This document shows positions 1 to 10,387 of a stretch of 64,000 nucleotides of DNA, in pieces. The position numbers and the translations under genes were made by a program. The notes below the pieces were generated by a model. That model did no database searches. It had not been told where the DNA came from and saw nothing but the letters and a program-made list of their open reading frames with translations. Source of the DNA: Batillaria attramentaria (Eukaryota > Mollusca > Gastropoda > Batillariidae); NCBI GenBank assembly GCA_018292915.2, contig JACVVK020000372.1, positions 305,001-369,000 on the forward strand. The letters run 5' to 3'. Position 1 is the stretch's first letter; each line of letters starts with the position of its first letter.

Positions 1-170
1 GACGTACTGACATACACGGCGCGGGAAAAAATGAAACGGTGGGCGAGAAAAGGACCAGAAAACAATAGTAAAAATAAAAGCGTCCACACGACAAAAAGTC
101 CGTCGCAGGGTAAGAGCGAACCTTAGACCGAGCTAACAAATCTTATTGAGAGAGTCAGAATGCCACTTAC

Positions 171-215
171 CGTCGTCCTTTCCTCCATTGACAATCTCTT
201 CCGGGTTCACTGAAT
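171..215 (-). CDS. candidate 45-nt internal exon, unknown gene
   Basis: Read on the minus strand, a T-rich stretch ending in CCAAG precedes this segment and a consensus donor (CGACG then GTAAGT) follows at 170-169. One frame is open throughout and reads SVNPEEIVNGGKDD, with a split codon at each end. The length of 45 nt keeps the frame if skipped. The composition is protein-like (charged, Asn/Gly-rich), but no domain is recognisable from 15 residues. The only support is the splice signals plus the open frame, and such combinations also arise by chance. It could belong to the same minus-strand gene as the candidate exon at 2946-3128, but that is inference. Confidence 0.33.
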
Positions 216-279
216 CTTGGCAAGAAGAAAACTAGGATCAGGCAGACTGGTTCTCACGACCAGTTAGCCAAGCACGCAC

Positions 280-720
280 GATCAATGTCTGAGATTCTCA
301 ACATCAAGTCACTTAGCATCGACGCACAAAGAAGATTTTTATTTATTTATTTATTTATTTATTTGTCTTTACAAAACACACCTTGTGGACTAAAAAAAAA
401 AAAAAAAAAACTGCCCGAGACTAAAAGGCTGGTCGACTTCGCGTGATCAGCGTCTGAGACTTTCAATGTCAGCCTCGGTCACTCAGCCTCAACGCAGGAG
501 GATTTCTGTCTTTACGACATGCTCTAAGAAGAAAATGATGAAACAAAACTTCGAGACTTTCGTGCTGGGGAATTCTGATGACAATCCTTGGGAAACAAAC
601 GCCTGTTTCACTGAAGCATTTTTCATCTTGGGCCTCCGTTTGGGAGAAAACGATGATGAGTCACTCCACCGGAAGGAAGATTTCTGTCTTTACGAAACGC
701 ACTTGATTGAACTAAACTTC
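280..720 (+). repeat. diverged direct repeats, three copies
   Basis: Related segments near 285-375, 450-525 and 650-705 share the word GATTTCTGTCTTTACGA or close variants. The first two also share CTGAGA-TTCAA and a GTCACT-AGC-TC-ACGCA stretch upstream. An (ATTT)n run (about 338-364) interrupts the first copy and a poly(A) follows it. An 89-codon plus-strand frame (466-735) crosses the last two copies but has no recognisable domain. I read the region as an old partial tandem duplication. Confidence 0.4.
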
Positions 721-1012
721 AACTTGAGAGACTGAAAAGTTCGTCTTTTTTGCCGCCGGTAGAGAATTGTGATATGACAGTCCTTGAAAACTGACAAACG
801 CAAGATATCGATTTTTTTCAGTGTGGTCACCAGATAATTATCTGTTTTCATCGACTGCACTGCAAATTTGTATGCTATATCTGTAGGATAGACTTTCTTC
901 CTGCTGGGATAACTAACTATATGGCGTATGGCGCGAACGTATGTTGCTGAGGACTTGATTGCGTATGAGATATGTCCCTAGGCACCGGGACGCGCGAGTG
1001 ATCAAACAACAT

Positions 1013-1260
1013 CCAATCAGACGCGGCCTTGCTTATAGCGCGTGGCTATGGTTTCCCTGGCACTGCGGATGGAGAGTATACTGCAACTGGGAGACGGACA
1101 AGAGGCGAAGAGGCTCGAGAGCAGAGAGAGAAAGTTTTCGCTGCGCGCGCTGGCGAAACCTGTGGATTATCCGAGTATGCGACCCTGCTGGAGCGGTGAA
1201 GGGTCTGGAATGTCCATGAACAGTTCGTTTGTACGTTGAAACATTAATAACGTGCACAGT
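1013..1260 (+). promoter_or_regulatory. possible CpG-rich promoter-like segment
   Basis: This stretch is richer in CpG than its surroundings (GCGCGCGC and CGCGG motifs) and starts with a CCAAT pentamer at 1013-1017. It ends at CACAGTGAGTGAGTG near 1256-1270, which could act as a splice donor. No TATA box or recognisable start context is evident, and the open frames on both strands are unconvincing. This is a weak compositional call only. Confidence 0.15.
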
Positions 1261-1291
1261 GAGTGAGTGAAAGACAAACTAGGAAAATAGG

Positions 1292-1326
1292 ATCTCTCTC
1301 TCTCTCTCTCTCTCTCTCCCCGCGCT

Positions 1327-1393
<67 letters not shown>

Positions 1394-1409
1394 GCACGCA
1401 CGCACGCAC
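1292..1409. repeat. compound microsatellite (TC)n(CA)n(CGCA)n
   Basis: Successive TC (1292-1318), CA (1328-1389) and CGCA (1388-1409) runs. The poly-Thr-His frame across it is a shadow of the repeat. Confidence 0.95.
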
Positions 1410-1809
1410 TGCAACAGACAGGCAAAGAAAGCTATATCCTACAAGCAGGCAAACAGATTTTGTTTTAAATTCTGTTTACTCAGTCTATAGCTTTTGCCCT
1501 CACCAGAGAGACTACATTACCTACATTACGGGTATGTAGTCTCTCTGCCCTCACTGAACCTGCCATTAACCGTATTTCTCCACGCTTTTATAGACGCATC
1601 TAAAACAACCCACGCAAAAGCAACAACAAAAAAACCATACTGGACAGTAAATGTCTGGTATGAATTTTCATCCTGTGTCTGCGACCGCTTTGTCTGAATG
1701 TATAGGAACGAGCACTCATCCCGCATCAGTCGACGTCTATTGCCTATTAGCTACCCCCAAGGTTGCCCAGAATTATGGACCTAAGACGGAATAAAAACCG
1801 GTCTAAAGG

Positions 1810-2431
1810 ATTACATTGTCGTCAAGATCTTATCGGCCCTCTTGCGGTGGCGAAGGGAGACAGATGGAAGAAGGGAGATAAGCAGTAGGCGGCACTATAA
1901 CCAAAGGACACTTCAGCGGTCTCGATTACCGGAATTGCAGATGGCTGCCTGCAGATCGAGGTCCTCTGGTCCACTAGCGACGGTGGGAGGACGAGCTGGA
2001 CAGACTGCATGAAGACAGTAGGTAGACGAGTGTGCGGATGTTGTGAGAAGTTTGAACAGCTAGCTCTCTTAAAGTGCAGCTGATAATTTTGCTGTCTGAG
2101 TGCGGGATGTTGGGATAAGCTTGTTTTCTTGAAAACATTGTAACCGTGGCGTAATTGTTTTGTTGTTATGGTTGTCCTTCATCTCCTTGCCTTGTCTAAT
2201 TTCGTTTTGTTTTGGGGCTTTCTTTCTTTTGTTAGTAAGGGGGCGCGACTCTGCCCGGCGACCCTGGACTCACAGATCTCTGCTGTATTATCTGATCTTA
2301 CTGACGTAGAATCTGAATTGTTGATTCTTATTTTGTTTCGAGCTGTGAGCCCAAAGACGATTTTCCATTTTATACCTGTAATCTAATGAACAATAAAGTA
2401 ATTCTTTATTTGAATTTGAATTTGAATTTGG
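1810..2431 (+). mobile_element. probable LINE 3' end with (TTTGAA)n tail
   Basis: AT-rich sequence ends with AATAAA at 2392-2397, immediately followed by four TTTGAA units (about 2407-2430). A polyadenylation-like signal joined to a short tandem tail is the usual 3' terminus of non-LTR retrotransposons. No reverse-transcriptase frame remains, so the element is 5'-truncated or too old to read. The 5' boundary given is a guess. Confidence 0.4.
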
Positions 2432-2432
2432 T

Positions 2433-2586
2433 GTGGGTTTCTCTGTTGGTTTTTCTGGGGTTTTTGTTGTTTTGTTTTGGTTTTTTATTTCTTATTGTTA
2501 TCATCTGTTTGTTTGTTTGTTTGTTTGTTTGTTTATTTTTGTTTTGTTTTGTTTTGTTTTTTTGTTGTTTTGTTTTCTTGTTTCGG

Positions 2587-2619
<33 letters not shown>

Positions 2620-2765
2620 GTTTGTTTGTTTGTTTGTTTGTTTGTTTTTTTGGGTGTTTTTTTCGGGGGGGGGGGGGGTTTGTTGTTGGTTGGTTGGTTT
2701 TGGGGGGTTATTCTGCTTGTTCATGTTGTCGCCGTTGTTGTTGTTGTTGTTGGCCCCGCTGTTGA
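2433..2765 (+). repeat. G/T-rich low-complexity tract
   Basis: Runs of GTTT, GTT, GGT and poly(G) on the plus strand. Several frames stay open only because the alphabet is G and T. There is no coding signal. Confidence 0.85.
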
Positions 2766-2945
2766 TGTTGTTGATGTTGATGCTAAGGGAATCGTTGTAG
2801 TGGGTACATAGCTTCATAAGTGGATGTGTTGATAGTCAAACTTTTCAAAGACAGATCTAAATGTACAAATCCGACTGAACCCGTAAGATCACTGGCAGGT
2901 TTGTTTGCGTGTTTGTTTGTTTGTTTTGAGAAACTTGATACTTAC

Positions 2946-3128
2946 AGATAACATTACAAGTGAGATTTTACCAGTATCTTTCCCATCACTTTTGGAACGT
3001 CCAATGAAAAAGAAGTGTGAGTGAGATCCCTGAAAGCTGTCTTTCAGTTTATCTCCGGCATCCCCTCGCCAAAACTTAATGGCCCAAAGTTTTCTTGGCA
3101 TAGCCATAGGAGAATCGCTTGACGGGGC
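2946..3128 (-). CDS. candidate 61-codon internal exon, unknown gene
   Basis: On the minus strand the segment is preceded by TGACTGTACACAG (branch-like CTGAC plus CAG acceptor at 3130-3129) and followed by TCT then GTAAGT (donor at 2945-2944). The 183 nt between form exactly 61 open codons, starting APSSDSPMAMPRKLW and ending GKISLVMLS. The middle contains FWRGDAGDKLKDSFQ and HFFFIGRSKSDG. Composition is balanced and not derived from simple repeats, unlike most frames here. I do not recognise the family. The polypyrimidine tract before the acceptor is poor, which lowers confidence. The call fits an internal exon of a minus-strand host gene running off the left edge. A chance open frame is the alternative. 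Confidence 0.38.
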
Positions 3129-4276
3129 CTGTGTACAGTCAGGATTTTCTTTTAGGCCGTTTTTTTATTATTATTCCTTTTGATTCTGATTATTTATTTT
3201 GATGCGTGTTGTGTGGTCCCATTTGTTGAGCCTACTCTGTCCTCATGCGTCCCCACTGGTCTAAGAAATGTGTGCCCCCCCCCCCCCTCCCCCAAAAAAG
3301 CAAATAAATGAAAAGGTTAAGGCATCACAGCAAAGCTATTTCTTACAGATCTGTCTTATAATACTCCGCCGCAAATGTTTTTTTGTACTTATGAGCACAT
3401 TCATAAGTTTTTAACTTGTTGTGCTCGGTATTGTCGAAATTGTGTGAGTGAATTTTCTGTCTGTTCAAAATGAATAAAAACTGTTGAAACCAAAGCTATT
3501 TCTCGTTCCATGTCGGCCTGCTGATGGTAATCTTGTGTGAGTGCGAGTTGGCTTCCACATCACAAATTATTTGCGTACGGACTCAAAAGAAATAACTGTT
3601 TACTGTTTATCTGCTCGCGCTCGAGTGTGTGTGCCAGGAGGTATACTCTGACCACTTAAAATCTGTGTTTCTTCCTCCCGGCCAAAAAAAAAAAAAAAAG
3701 TGCCACACGGTTTAATAGCCATGGGAAAAAGAAAAGAAAAGCAGCAACGTCAAATTTTAAACTCAGTGTCCTTCCGTTAGGATGTGAATGACCCCGAAGT
3801 GATTGACACCGCGTACGTGCGTGTGTGTTTCTCAGACTTTAGACACAACTGGCTGAGGTTTTGAAAATCTCGAGAGACTGTTTAAACAAAATGTTGAGCT
3901 GCTCGCTCTCATGGCAGGGCATCGAACCTGCAGCCAAGACCAACAGGTGCGCGCCTCTAGAGGCAACTAAAGGGAGCTGAGCTGGGTGTTGGCAAGATGC
4001 TGGGAGATAACATGCAGTCACGCCAGCTTGCCGATACATATAGCCTTGCCAAGATCCCCAGCAGACCTTTGCGACAAATCCCTGTTCTTAGTACACCGCC
4101 AGAGGCTGGGCGAGGGACGTCTATGGTGGGCAAAGGAGAACCCCACCCGTATCAATGCCACTCTGGCCAATAATATACTATTAAGGCTGGGTTTCGGGGG
4201 TAGGGCCGTAGGCGTAGTTTGAGGGAGGTGACAGAGAAGAAACTTGTAGCCCAAGGCCGAATATTTTAAGCCTGGT
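3129..4276. other. no gene; one tRNA-like remnant
   Basis: No convincing coding sequence. A possible LINE-type 3' end lies at about 3380-3495 (AATAAA followed by ACTGTTGAAACC). On the minus strand around 3905-3960 the word GCAGGTTCGATGCCCTGCC resembles a tRNA T-arm/B box, probably a SINE or tRNA pseudogene remnant. Confidence 0.3.
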
Positions 4277-7200
4277 AGGCTTTAGATCCCTACATGGTCC
4301 AACCCTTGTCGTGGGGTAGTGGCTTGTGTACCTCAATGACCCAGAGAGCTACGCCAGCGGGAGCACGTGCTCCTGGCAGGGTCACCCAAGCTGGACAGGT
4401 CGAAGGGTAGAGGTCAGACGAATGTGGACCACCTCTCCAAGAGGCTAAACGGGTTTGCGTAGGGTTAACAGCCCTACCTGTAAAAAAAAAAACGTTACAG
4501 AAGCATCGACAGCAACAAACCAAAACATTCACCTGGGCAAGGAAGGGTCTCCATCCCGGAGACCTATGACGCATTGCAGTGAAAGCCGAAAGGAAGCTGC
4601 AAGGCCGACCCCCCTTCTAACACCCAGGACAATGACGAGAGTAGCCACATGGAACATCAGGACAATGTATGAAGTAGGAAGGACCATACAAGTAGCAAGA
4701 GAGATGAAGAACTACAAGATAGGAGTACTGGGACTGAGTGAGACAAGGTGGCTACAGACAGGACAGCTGAGATTTTCATCGGGAGAGCAATTGCTGTACT
4801 CGGGACACACAGAGGATGGAGCCCCCCACACTGAGGGCGTGGCCCTGATGCTGGCACCGGAGGCACAGCGGGCACTCATCGGCTGGGAACCTGTCAACTC
4901 CCGCATCATCACAGCCAAATTCATCACCAAGAAGAAAGACATCAAGCTAAACATCATCCAGTGCTACGCTCCCACCAATGATGCGGAAGAGGAGAAAAAA
5001 GACGACTTCTACCAACAACTACAGACAGTGATAGACAGAGGAGGAGCCAAGGACATGACCATACTGATGGGAGACTTCAACGCCAAGATTGGATCAGACA
5101 ATACAGGCTATGACAACACCATGGGAACACACGGACTGGGACAGATGAACGAAAATGGCGAGCGCTTTGCAGACTTCTGTGCCCTGAACCAGCTAGTGAT
5201 AGGAGGCAGCATCTTCCCACACAAGCGCATCCACAAGGCCACATGGAGATCGCCGGACCATGTCACGGAGAACCAGATTGATCACATCTGCATCAGCCGG
5301 AAGTTCAGGAGATCGTGGCGAGATGTGCGCGTGATGAGGGGTGCCGATGTATCATCAGACCACCACCTTCTTGCTACAACACTGAGACTTCGGCTTAAGA
5401 GACACACCAACGCCAACAACACACGGACCAGGTACAACGTTGGCCTACTCAGGAACACAGAGACACAAGCAGCATTCCGGATCAGCCTTTCCAACAGGTT
5501 CCAGCCACTGCAAGACCTGATAGAAGACAGTGGAATGGATATCGAGACACAGTGGGAACACAGCAAGAAACTCTGGCACGACACATGCGAAGAGGTCCTT
5601 GGCAAGAGAAAGACCCAACACAAGGAATGGATCTCTGCTGATACCATCCAGAAGCTGGAAGTTAGGAAAAAGAAGAAAACTGCACTGAACACGAGCCGAA
5701 CAAGAAGAGCTAAGGCAAAGGCACAGGAAGAATACACAGCAGCTGACAGAGAAGTGAAGAGGAGCACCAGGAAGGACAAGAGGGACTACATCGACAACCT
5801 GGCCAATCAAGCAGAGGAAGCAGCCGGACAAGGGAACCTAAAAGACCTGTACCAGGTGACCAAGAAGCTCGCGGGCAAGTTTCAGCAGACAGACAAACCA
5901 GTGAAGGACAAGAACGGGCACCCACTGACAACAACTGAGGAACAGCTGAAGCGATGGGCAGAACACTTCAGGGAGCTGTTAAATCGCCCCATCCCTGAAA
6001 CACCACCAGACATCCCGCCAGCTGAGACAGAACTACCCATCAACTGCGACAAGCCCTCTAAGGCGGAGATCAGGAAAGCCATCATGACACTGAGAAATGG
6101 GAAAGCTGCAGGGCCAGACGAGATACCAGCAGAAGCCATCAAAGCAGACACAGAGACAGCCGTCAACATGCTGCACAGCCTATTCAGCAAGATCTGGGAG
6201 AAGGAAGAGGTGCCAGCCCAGTGGAAAGAAGGGATCGTCATCAAGCTGCCAAAGAAAGGGGACCTCAGGGACTGCAACAACTACCGAGGGATCATGCTCC
6301 TGTCAGTGCCAGGCAAGGTTCTCAACAGAATTCTACTGGAGAGGATGAGGGAGGCAGTCGACCCTATGCTCCGAGACCAGCAGGCGGGCTTTCGCAGGAA
6401 CAGGTCCTGCGCTGACCAGATCGCCAGCCTACGCATCATTGTTGAGCAGTCACTGGAGTGGAACTCCCCCCTCTACATCAACTTCATAGACTATGAGAAG
6501 GCCTTCGACAGTGTAGACAGAGAGGCGCTGTGGAAGCTGCTAAGGCACTATGGAGTTCCCGGGAAGATCATCTCCCTGATCCAGTGCACCTACAAAGACA
6601 TGAGCTGCAGGATTGCCCATGCCGGCCAGTTGTCAGAAAGCTTCGAGGTGAAGACCGGAGTCCGCCAGGGATGCCTGTTGTCCCCGTTCCTCTTCCTCCT
6701 GGTCATCGACTGGATCATGAAGACCACCACAACAGGCAGGAAAAACGGGATACAGTGGACACTCTGGGCGCAGCTGGATGACCTCGACTTTGCGGACGAC
6801 CTGGCGCTCCTGTCTCACAGCCACAGCCAGATGCAGGACAAGACTACATGCCTGGAAGCCACATCAGCCGGAACAGGGCTCAAGATCAACAGGAGGAAAA
6901 CCGAGCTGATGAAGATCAACACCACTGCCAACACACCGGTCACAGTCGGTGGAGAGCCCATCAGGGAGGTAGAGTCCTTTGTCTACCTGGGGAGTGTGGT
7001 TGATGGACAGGGAGGCACAGACCGAGACGTCACAGCCAGAATCGGCAAGGCAAGAGCAGCAATGGTCATGCTGAAGAACATCTGGGCATCCAAAGTTGTC
7101 AGCATAAGAACCAAACTTCGCATCTTCAACTCCAACGTGAAGTCAGTTCTGCTTTACGGATGCGAAACATGGAGGACAACGAAGACGATGCAGCAGAAGA

Positions 7201-7588
7201 TCCAGACATTTCTCAACACCTGTCTGAGGCGCATCTTCAACATCCGATGGCCAGAGAAGATCCGGAACGAAGAGCTGTGGGAGCGAGCAGGGCAGGAACC
7301 AGCGGCCAAGCAGATCCTGCAGAGGAAGTGGGGCTGGATTGGACACACCCTCAGGAAGCCAGCATCCAGCACCACACGCCAAGCCCTGACATGGAACCCA
7401 CAGGGGAAAAGGAAGAGAGGCCGGCCTCGCAACAGCTGGAGGCGGGACACTGAGGCAGAGTTATATAAGCAGGGGACCAACTGGACTGGAGTGGCAAGAA
7501 TAGCCCAGAACAGAGTGCGATGGCGAAGGGTTGTCGATGGCCTATGCTCCACGTGGAGCCAGGGGCCTAAGTAAGTAAGGCTTTAGAT
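4277..7588 (+). mobile_element. full-length RTE-like non-LTR retrotransposon with TSD
   Basis: The element body is 4288-7577 (3,290 bp), flanked by the perfect 11-bp direct repeat AGGCTTTAGAT at 4277-4287 and 7578-7588. It has a leader of about 280 bp, a single long ORF with endonuclease then reverse transcriptase, and essentially no 3' UTR: the ORF stop TAA lies inside the terminal TAAGTAAGTAA tandem. One ORF, an AP-endonuclease, a very short 3' UTR and a short-tandem tail are established traits of the RTE clade. The ORF is intact and the duplication unmutated, so the insertion looks recent. Whether it is still mobile cannot be told from one copy. Confidence 0.88.
4566..7574 (+). CDS. RTE-type endonuclease-reverse transcriptase polyprotein
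   Basis: A 1,002-residue protein from the first in-frame ATG (the frame stays open upstream to about 4455 without an ATG; a second ATG at 4632 sits right before the endonuclease). Residues about 23-270 form an endonuclease/exonuclease/phosphatase domain: TWN (N30), SETRW (E59), CYAPTND (133-139), GDFN (169-172) and SDHH (264-267). It should nick target DNA. A basic linker (about 340-450) leads to the reverse transcriptase: AGPDEIPAE (515-523), FIDYEKAFD (640-648), GVRQGC (698-703) and the catalytic FADD at 742-745, a form of the YxDD box. The C-terminal tail has YGCETW and GRPRNSW (952-958), as in RTE relatives often annotated as craniofacial development protein 2-like. No stop or frameshift is present and all catalytic residues seen are intact. 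It would act in cis on its own RNA by target-primed reverse transcription. Assignment to RTE rather than a sister clade is from memory of motifs. Confidence 0.9.
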   Translation: MTHCSESRKEAARPTPLLTPRTMTRVATWNIRTMYEVGRTIQVAREMKNYKIGVLGLSETRWLQTGQLRFSSGEQLLYSGHTEDGAPHTEGVALMLAPEAQRALIGWEPVNSRIITAKFITKKKDIKLNIIQCYAPTNDAEEEKKDDFYQQLQTVIDRGGAKDMTILMGDFNAKIGSDNTGYDNTMGTHGLGQMNENGERFADFCALNQLVIGGSIFPHKRIHKATWRSPDHVTENQIDHICISRKFRRSWRDVRVMRGADVSSDHHLLATTLRLRLKRHTNANNTRTRYNVGLLRNTETQAAFRISLSNRFQPLQDLIEDSGMDIETQWEHSKKLWHDTCEEVLGKRKTQHKEWISADTIQKLEVRKKKKTALNTSRTRRAKAKAQEEYTAADREVKRSTRKDKRDYIDNLANQAEEAAGQGNLKDLYQVTKKLAGKFQQTDKPVKDKNGHPLTTTEEQLKRWAEHFRELLNRPIPETPPDIPPAETELPINCDKPSKAEIRKAIMTLRNGKAAGPDEIPAEAIKADTETAVNMLHSLFSKIWEKEEVPAQWKEGIVIKLPKKGDLRDCNNYRGIMLLSVPGKVLNRILLERMREAVDPMLRDQQAGFRRNRSCADQIASLRIIVEQSLEWNSPLYINFIDYEKAFDSVDREALWKLLRHYGVPGKIISLIQCTYKDMSCRIAHAGQLSESFEVKTGVRQGCLLSPFLFLLVIDWIMKTTTTGRKNGIQWTLWAQLDDLDFADDLALLSHSHSQMQDKTTCLEATSAGTGLKINRRKTELMKINTTANTPVTVGGEPIREVESFVYLGSVVDGQGGTDRDVTARIGKARAAMVMLKNIWASKVVSIRTKLRIFNSNVKSVLLYGCETWRTTKTMQQKIQTFLNTCLRRIFNIRWPEKIRNEELWERAGQEPAAKQILQRKWGWIGHTLRKPASSTTRQALTWNPQGKRKRGRPRNSWRRDTEAELYKQGTNWTGVARIAQNRVRWRRVVDGLCSTWSQGPK

Positions 7589-8102
7589 AGGGACTCGGGC
7601 ATTGTTTACGTGGGTATCACCTTTTGTTTACCAAAATATCGACGACCTTTCCCTTGGAGCTACATCAAGGGCTACCCCCACGGCTCTCCGCCAATCGCTG
7701 TAGGAGAACGAAAATGTGAAAACAATCATCGATATAATCTGTTGTAGTGTCAGTTGCATGGCCGTATGTTCGAATCGCGGCCCCGGAGGCCGGAATACAG
7801 TACTTTGTGGAAAGTAGAGGTTCGACAGCTTCAGAGACCGCTTTGCGAGTTTTCAGTCATGCCTTTCTTTGCCTTGAAAATGTATTCACATGAAGAAAGA
7901 CCAAGGAGTAAGAGCTGTCGCGAGCGCTGCCTGCCAGATGTCTGAAACCTGTTCGATGGCTCGAGACATCACATCACAGACCTGTATCTGGGTCAGAACA
8001 GGCCGAAAAGGGTGTAGGCACGTGAGTTTGGTTTATTTATAGCCTGTGCGCCCAAGACGATGGAGGTCGTCTTTGTCAGAAGCGAAATTTGTTTTGTTTT
8101 TG

Positions 8103-8104
<2 letters not shown>
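7589..8104. other. no gene; possible tRNA-like remnant
   Basis: Around 7735-7800 the plus strand reads TGTAGTGTCAGTTGCATGG then ATGTTCGAATCGCGG, loosely like A and B boxes of a tRNA-derived element. Nothing else is recognisable in this stretch. Confidence 0.25.
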
Positions 8105-8150
<46 letters not shown>

Positions 8151-8650
8151 TTTGTTGTCTGTTTGTTTGTTTGTTTTCTTAAAGGTTGCAATGTCCAAAT
8201 GGATCATCACTTCATTCGCAAATGCATGAGTTAGGGCTTGGAAAGTGGCCTCTTCCCTCACTGTCAACTAGCATCTAGTTATTGTAATGAGCACAAACTA
8301 AGGAGGGTAAGGCAGCTAATGTTCCCACTTTCCAACCGTTCCATGCTTTTGTAACGGTGAACGAACCCGTCACTGCCTGTTTCTTTGGTTGTTTGTTTAA
8401 GGGGTTGTTTTGTTTTCTTTTTGTTCTTGTTTATTGTTTTTGTTTGTTTGTGTGGTTTTGTTTGTTTGTTTCTTTTTTTGTTGTTGTTGTTTTTTGGGGT
8501 TTTTTTGTTTTTTTTTTGGGGGGGGTCTTGTTGTTGCTTTGTGTTTGTTTGTTTGTTTGTTTGTTTGTTTGGGGGAGAGGGGTTGTTGTTTCGTGAGGGT
8601 TCTTGTTTGTTTGTTTGTTTGTTTGTTTGTTTGTTTGTTTGTTTTTTAAC
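8105..8650. repeat. (GT)n followed by (GTTT)n-rich low complexity
   Basis: (GT)n at about 8105-8149, GTTT runs at 8157-8176 and a G/T tract at 8385-8645 ending in a long GTTT array. Overlapping Phe/Val/Cys-rich frames are artefacts of the composition. Confidence 0.9.
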
Positions 8651-9096
8651 TACACATTTAACAAACACATAATTTTCAGGTTTGAGAATTGTCATTTCTG
8701 CTTTTACTTTTAAAATTGGAATACGCGAGTCGCTCGTGCCCGTCCCGTAAAGTCGTGCCTTTAAATGAACCATGGAGACCTCATTCCTCGGTGCAAAGGT
8801 ATAAAAACAGCGCCGCTGACGCGATTAGAACAACGCTGGGTCTCCCATTTCTAAGACCTACCTGGCCCGTCAAACGGTGCACTTTTTAGTAAAGGTATCT
8901 GGTAGATAAGCGTGCATGCTCTGGCTGGCTGCTCGAGACTGATTAAAGTGCGGCGCAGCTCATCTGTTCCCCACTAGTCCTACCATCTGTCCCAAACAAT
9001 TTCAACGCCTGGCATGAGAAGAACGTGCAGCGATTTCACAAAGCGAGCCAGCAAGATAAGTGTTGAGAGAGCGACACTCTGACATGCTGTGGTAGG

Positions 9097-9240
9097 TTTT
9101 GGTAAGATAAGATAAGATAAGATAGATTTATTGCTTCTTAGTTACAATTAAGAAGAATTTGCTTTGCTCCTCTTGATAATACAACACAATTGATATACAC
9201 AAACATACCATATAAATACATATACACATTCACACACTCA
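9097..9240 (-). mobile_element. LINE/SINE 3' end with (TTATC)n tail, copy 1
   Basis: Read on the minus strand it runs GACTGAGTGTGTGAATGTG ... AAGAGGAGCAAAGCAAATTC ... AAGAAGCAATAAA and then ends in (TATCT)n. The same order of blocks occurs on the plus strand at 61842-61995, so both are 3' ends of one retroelement family. A poly(G) stretch (9315-9344) and pyrimidine/purine runs lie beyond the 5' edge. Confidence 0.7.
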
Positions 9241-9833
9241 GTCAGGTAGGTTGTGGACGCGAAAGAAAGCATGCTCATAATGGGGGGAAGGGGTAGCCGG
9301 GTGTGTATGTGTGTGGGGGGGGGGGGGGGGGGGGGCGAGGGGGGAGGGGGGGGTTGGACCTAAACAACTTGAAGTGAGGAGGGGGTCGGAGTGAACAAGC
9401 TTACATTGTGTGGTCCGCCGCGGTTTTTCGTACAGTGCATATGGATAAGAAAACTCTAATTTTATAAGGTTAATTGGCCATTGAAAGGTTAATGTGGCGT
9501 TTTCGAAAAAGGAAAGAAAAGTCTTTCTTTTTTCTTTTTTACCCACAACCGTTGTTAGCTCAGAAAACCACACACACTGCACCCATCGACCCCCAGTCCT
9601 TTCCGCCCACATCATAACCCGGTACCACACAACTAGTCATTTGGTGTGTTGTTGCAGCCGGCGGCTGATGACACACAATATTCGGCAGTCGCTGTCTGTT
9701 GGCCACACTTTGAAATGAATAACTTGTACATTTTGTAGATGTTGCAATATTTTGTAAACACGGTAAGGATTTTGGTGCCAGAGAAATGGGCTGCTCTGGG
9801 GGCCTCTGCAGTTTCACAATGCAGGTGAGGGGC

Positions 9834-9835
<2 letters not shown>

Positions 9836-9867
<32 letters not shown>
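9836..9867. repeat. (GT)n microsatellite
   Basis: Uninterrupted GT dinucleotides. Confidence 0.95.
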
Positions 9868-9868
<1 letters not shown>

Positions 9869-10014
9869 TGTCTCTCGCTCACAGTATCCCTCATAAGCAA
9901 CTTAGGGCCATCTACACAGGGTTGAAACAAAATGGATGGGCGTTTTTCCGGTGCTATGCTGCTCCAAATGATTGCACTCTTAATCAGCGGGTTTCCACGA
10001 CATAGCACTGCAGT

Positions 10015-10142
10015 TTTGTTTGTTTGTTTGTTTTGTTTTTGTTTTGTTTTTTTGTTTGTTTGTTGTTGTTGTTTTGTTTTGTTTGTTTTTGTTTTTTTTT
10101 TTGGGGGGGGTTGTTGTTGTTGTTTTGTTTTGTTTTGTTTTT
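10015..10142. repeat. G/T-rich low-complexity tract
   Basis: GTTT, GTT and poly(T/G) runs. Open frames here are compositional. Confidence 0.85.
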
Positions 10143-10250
10143 TCAAATTAAAATCGCCATTGCGCCTGAAAACTGCTTTGAATTTTCAGTTGTTGGTTAG
10201 AAAGTTGCACTGCCAAATTGTATGTATGCCGAGGGGATGTAAATAGCGCG

Positions 10251-10253
<3 letters not shown>

Positions 10254-10308
<55 letters not shown>

Positions 10309-10387
10309 TTAATGCGCAGCGAGTCCTTGAAGTTGGAGAACGGCGCTCTATAAAAGCTATGTATTATTATTATTATTATTATTATTA
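10254..10387 (+). mobile_element. (GT)n plus LINE-type 3' tail with (ATT)n
   Basis: After (GT)n (10254-10306) comes GCGC ... GGCGCTCTATAAAAGCTATGT and then (ATT)n at about 10363-10386. The GCGC/GCGC pair, short AT spacer and ATT tail match the ends of the LINE fragments at 39.1 and 56.3 kb. Confidence 0.5.

Noticed and set aside
2386..2811. Overlapping hydrophobic frames of 107-141 codons
   Set aside because: G/T low-complexity tract lacking stops by composition.
4455..4565. Upstream extension of the LINE ORF by 37 codons
   Set aside because: The frame is open but begins without an ATG. The first ATG is at 4566, and the second (4632) directly precedes the endonuclease.
5282..5934. Minus-strand frames of up to 165 codons inside the LINE
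   Set aside because: Antisense shadows of the intact reverse-transcriptase ORF.
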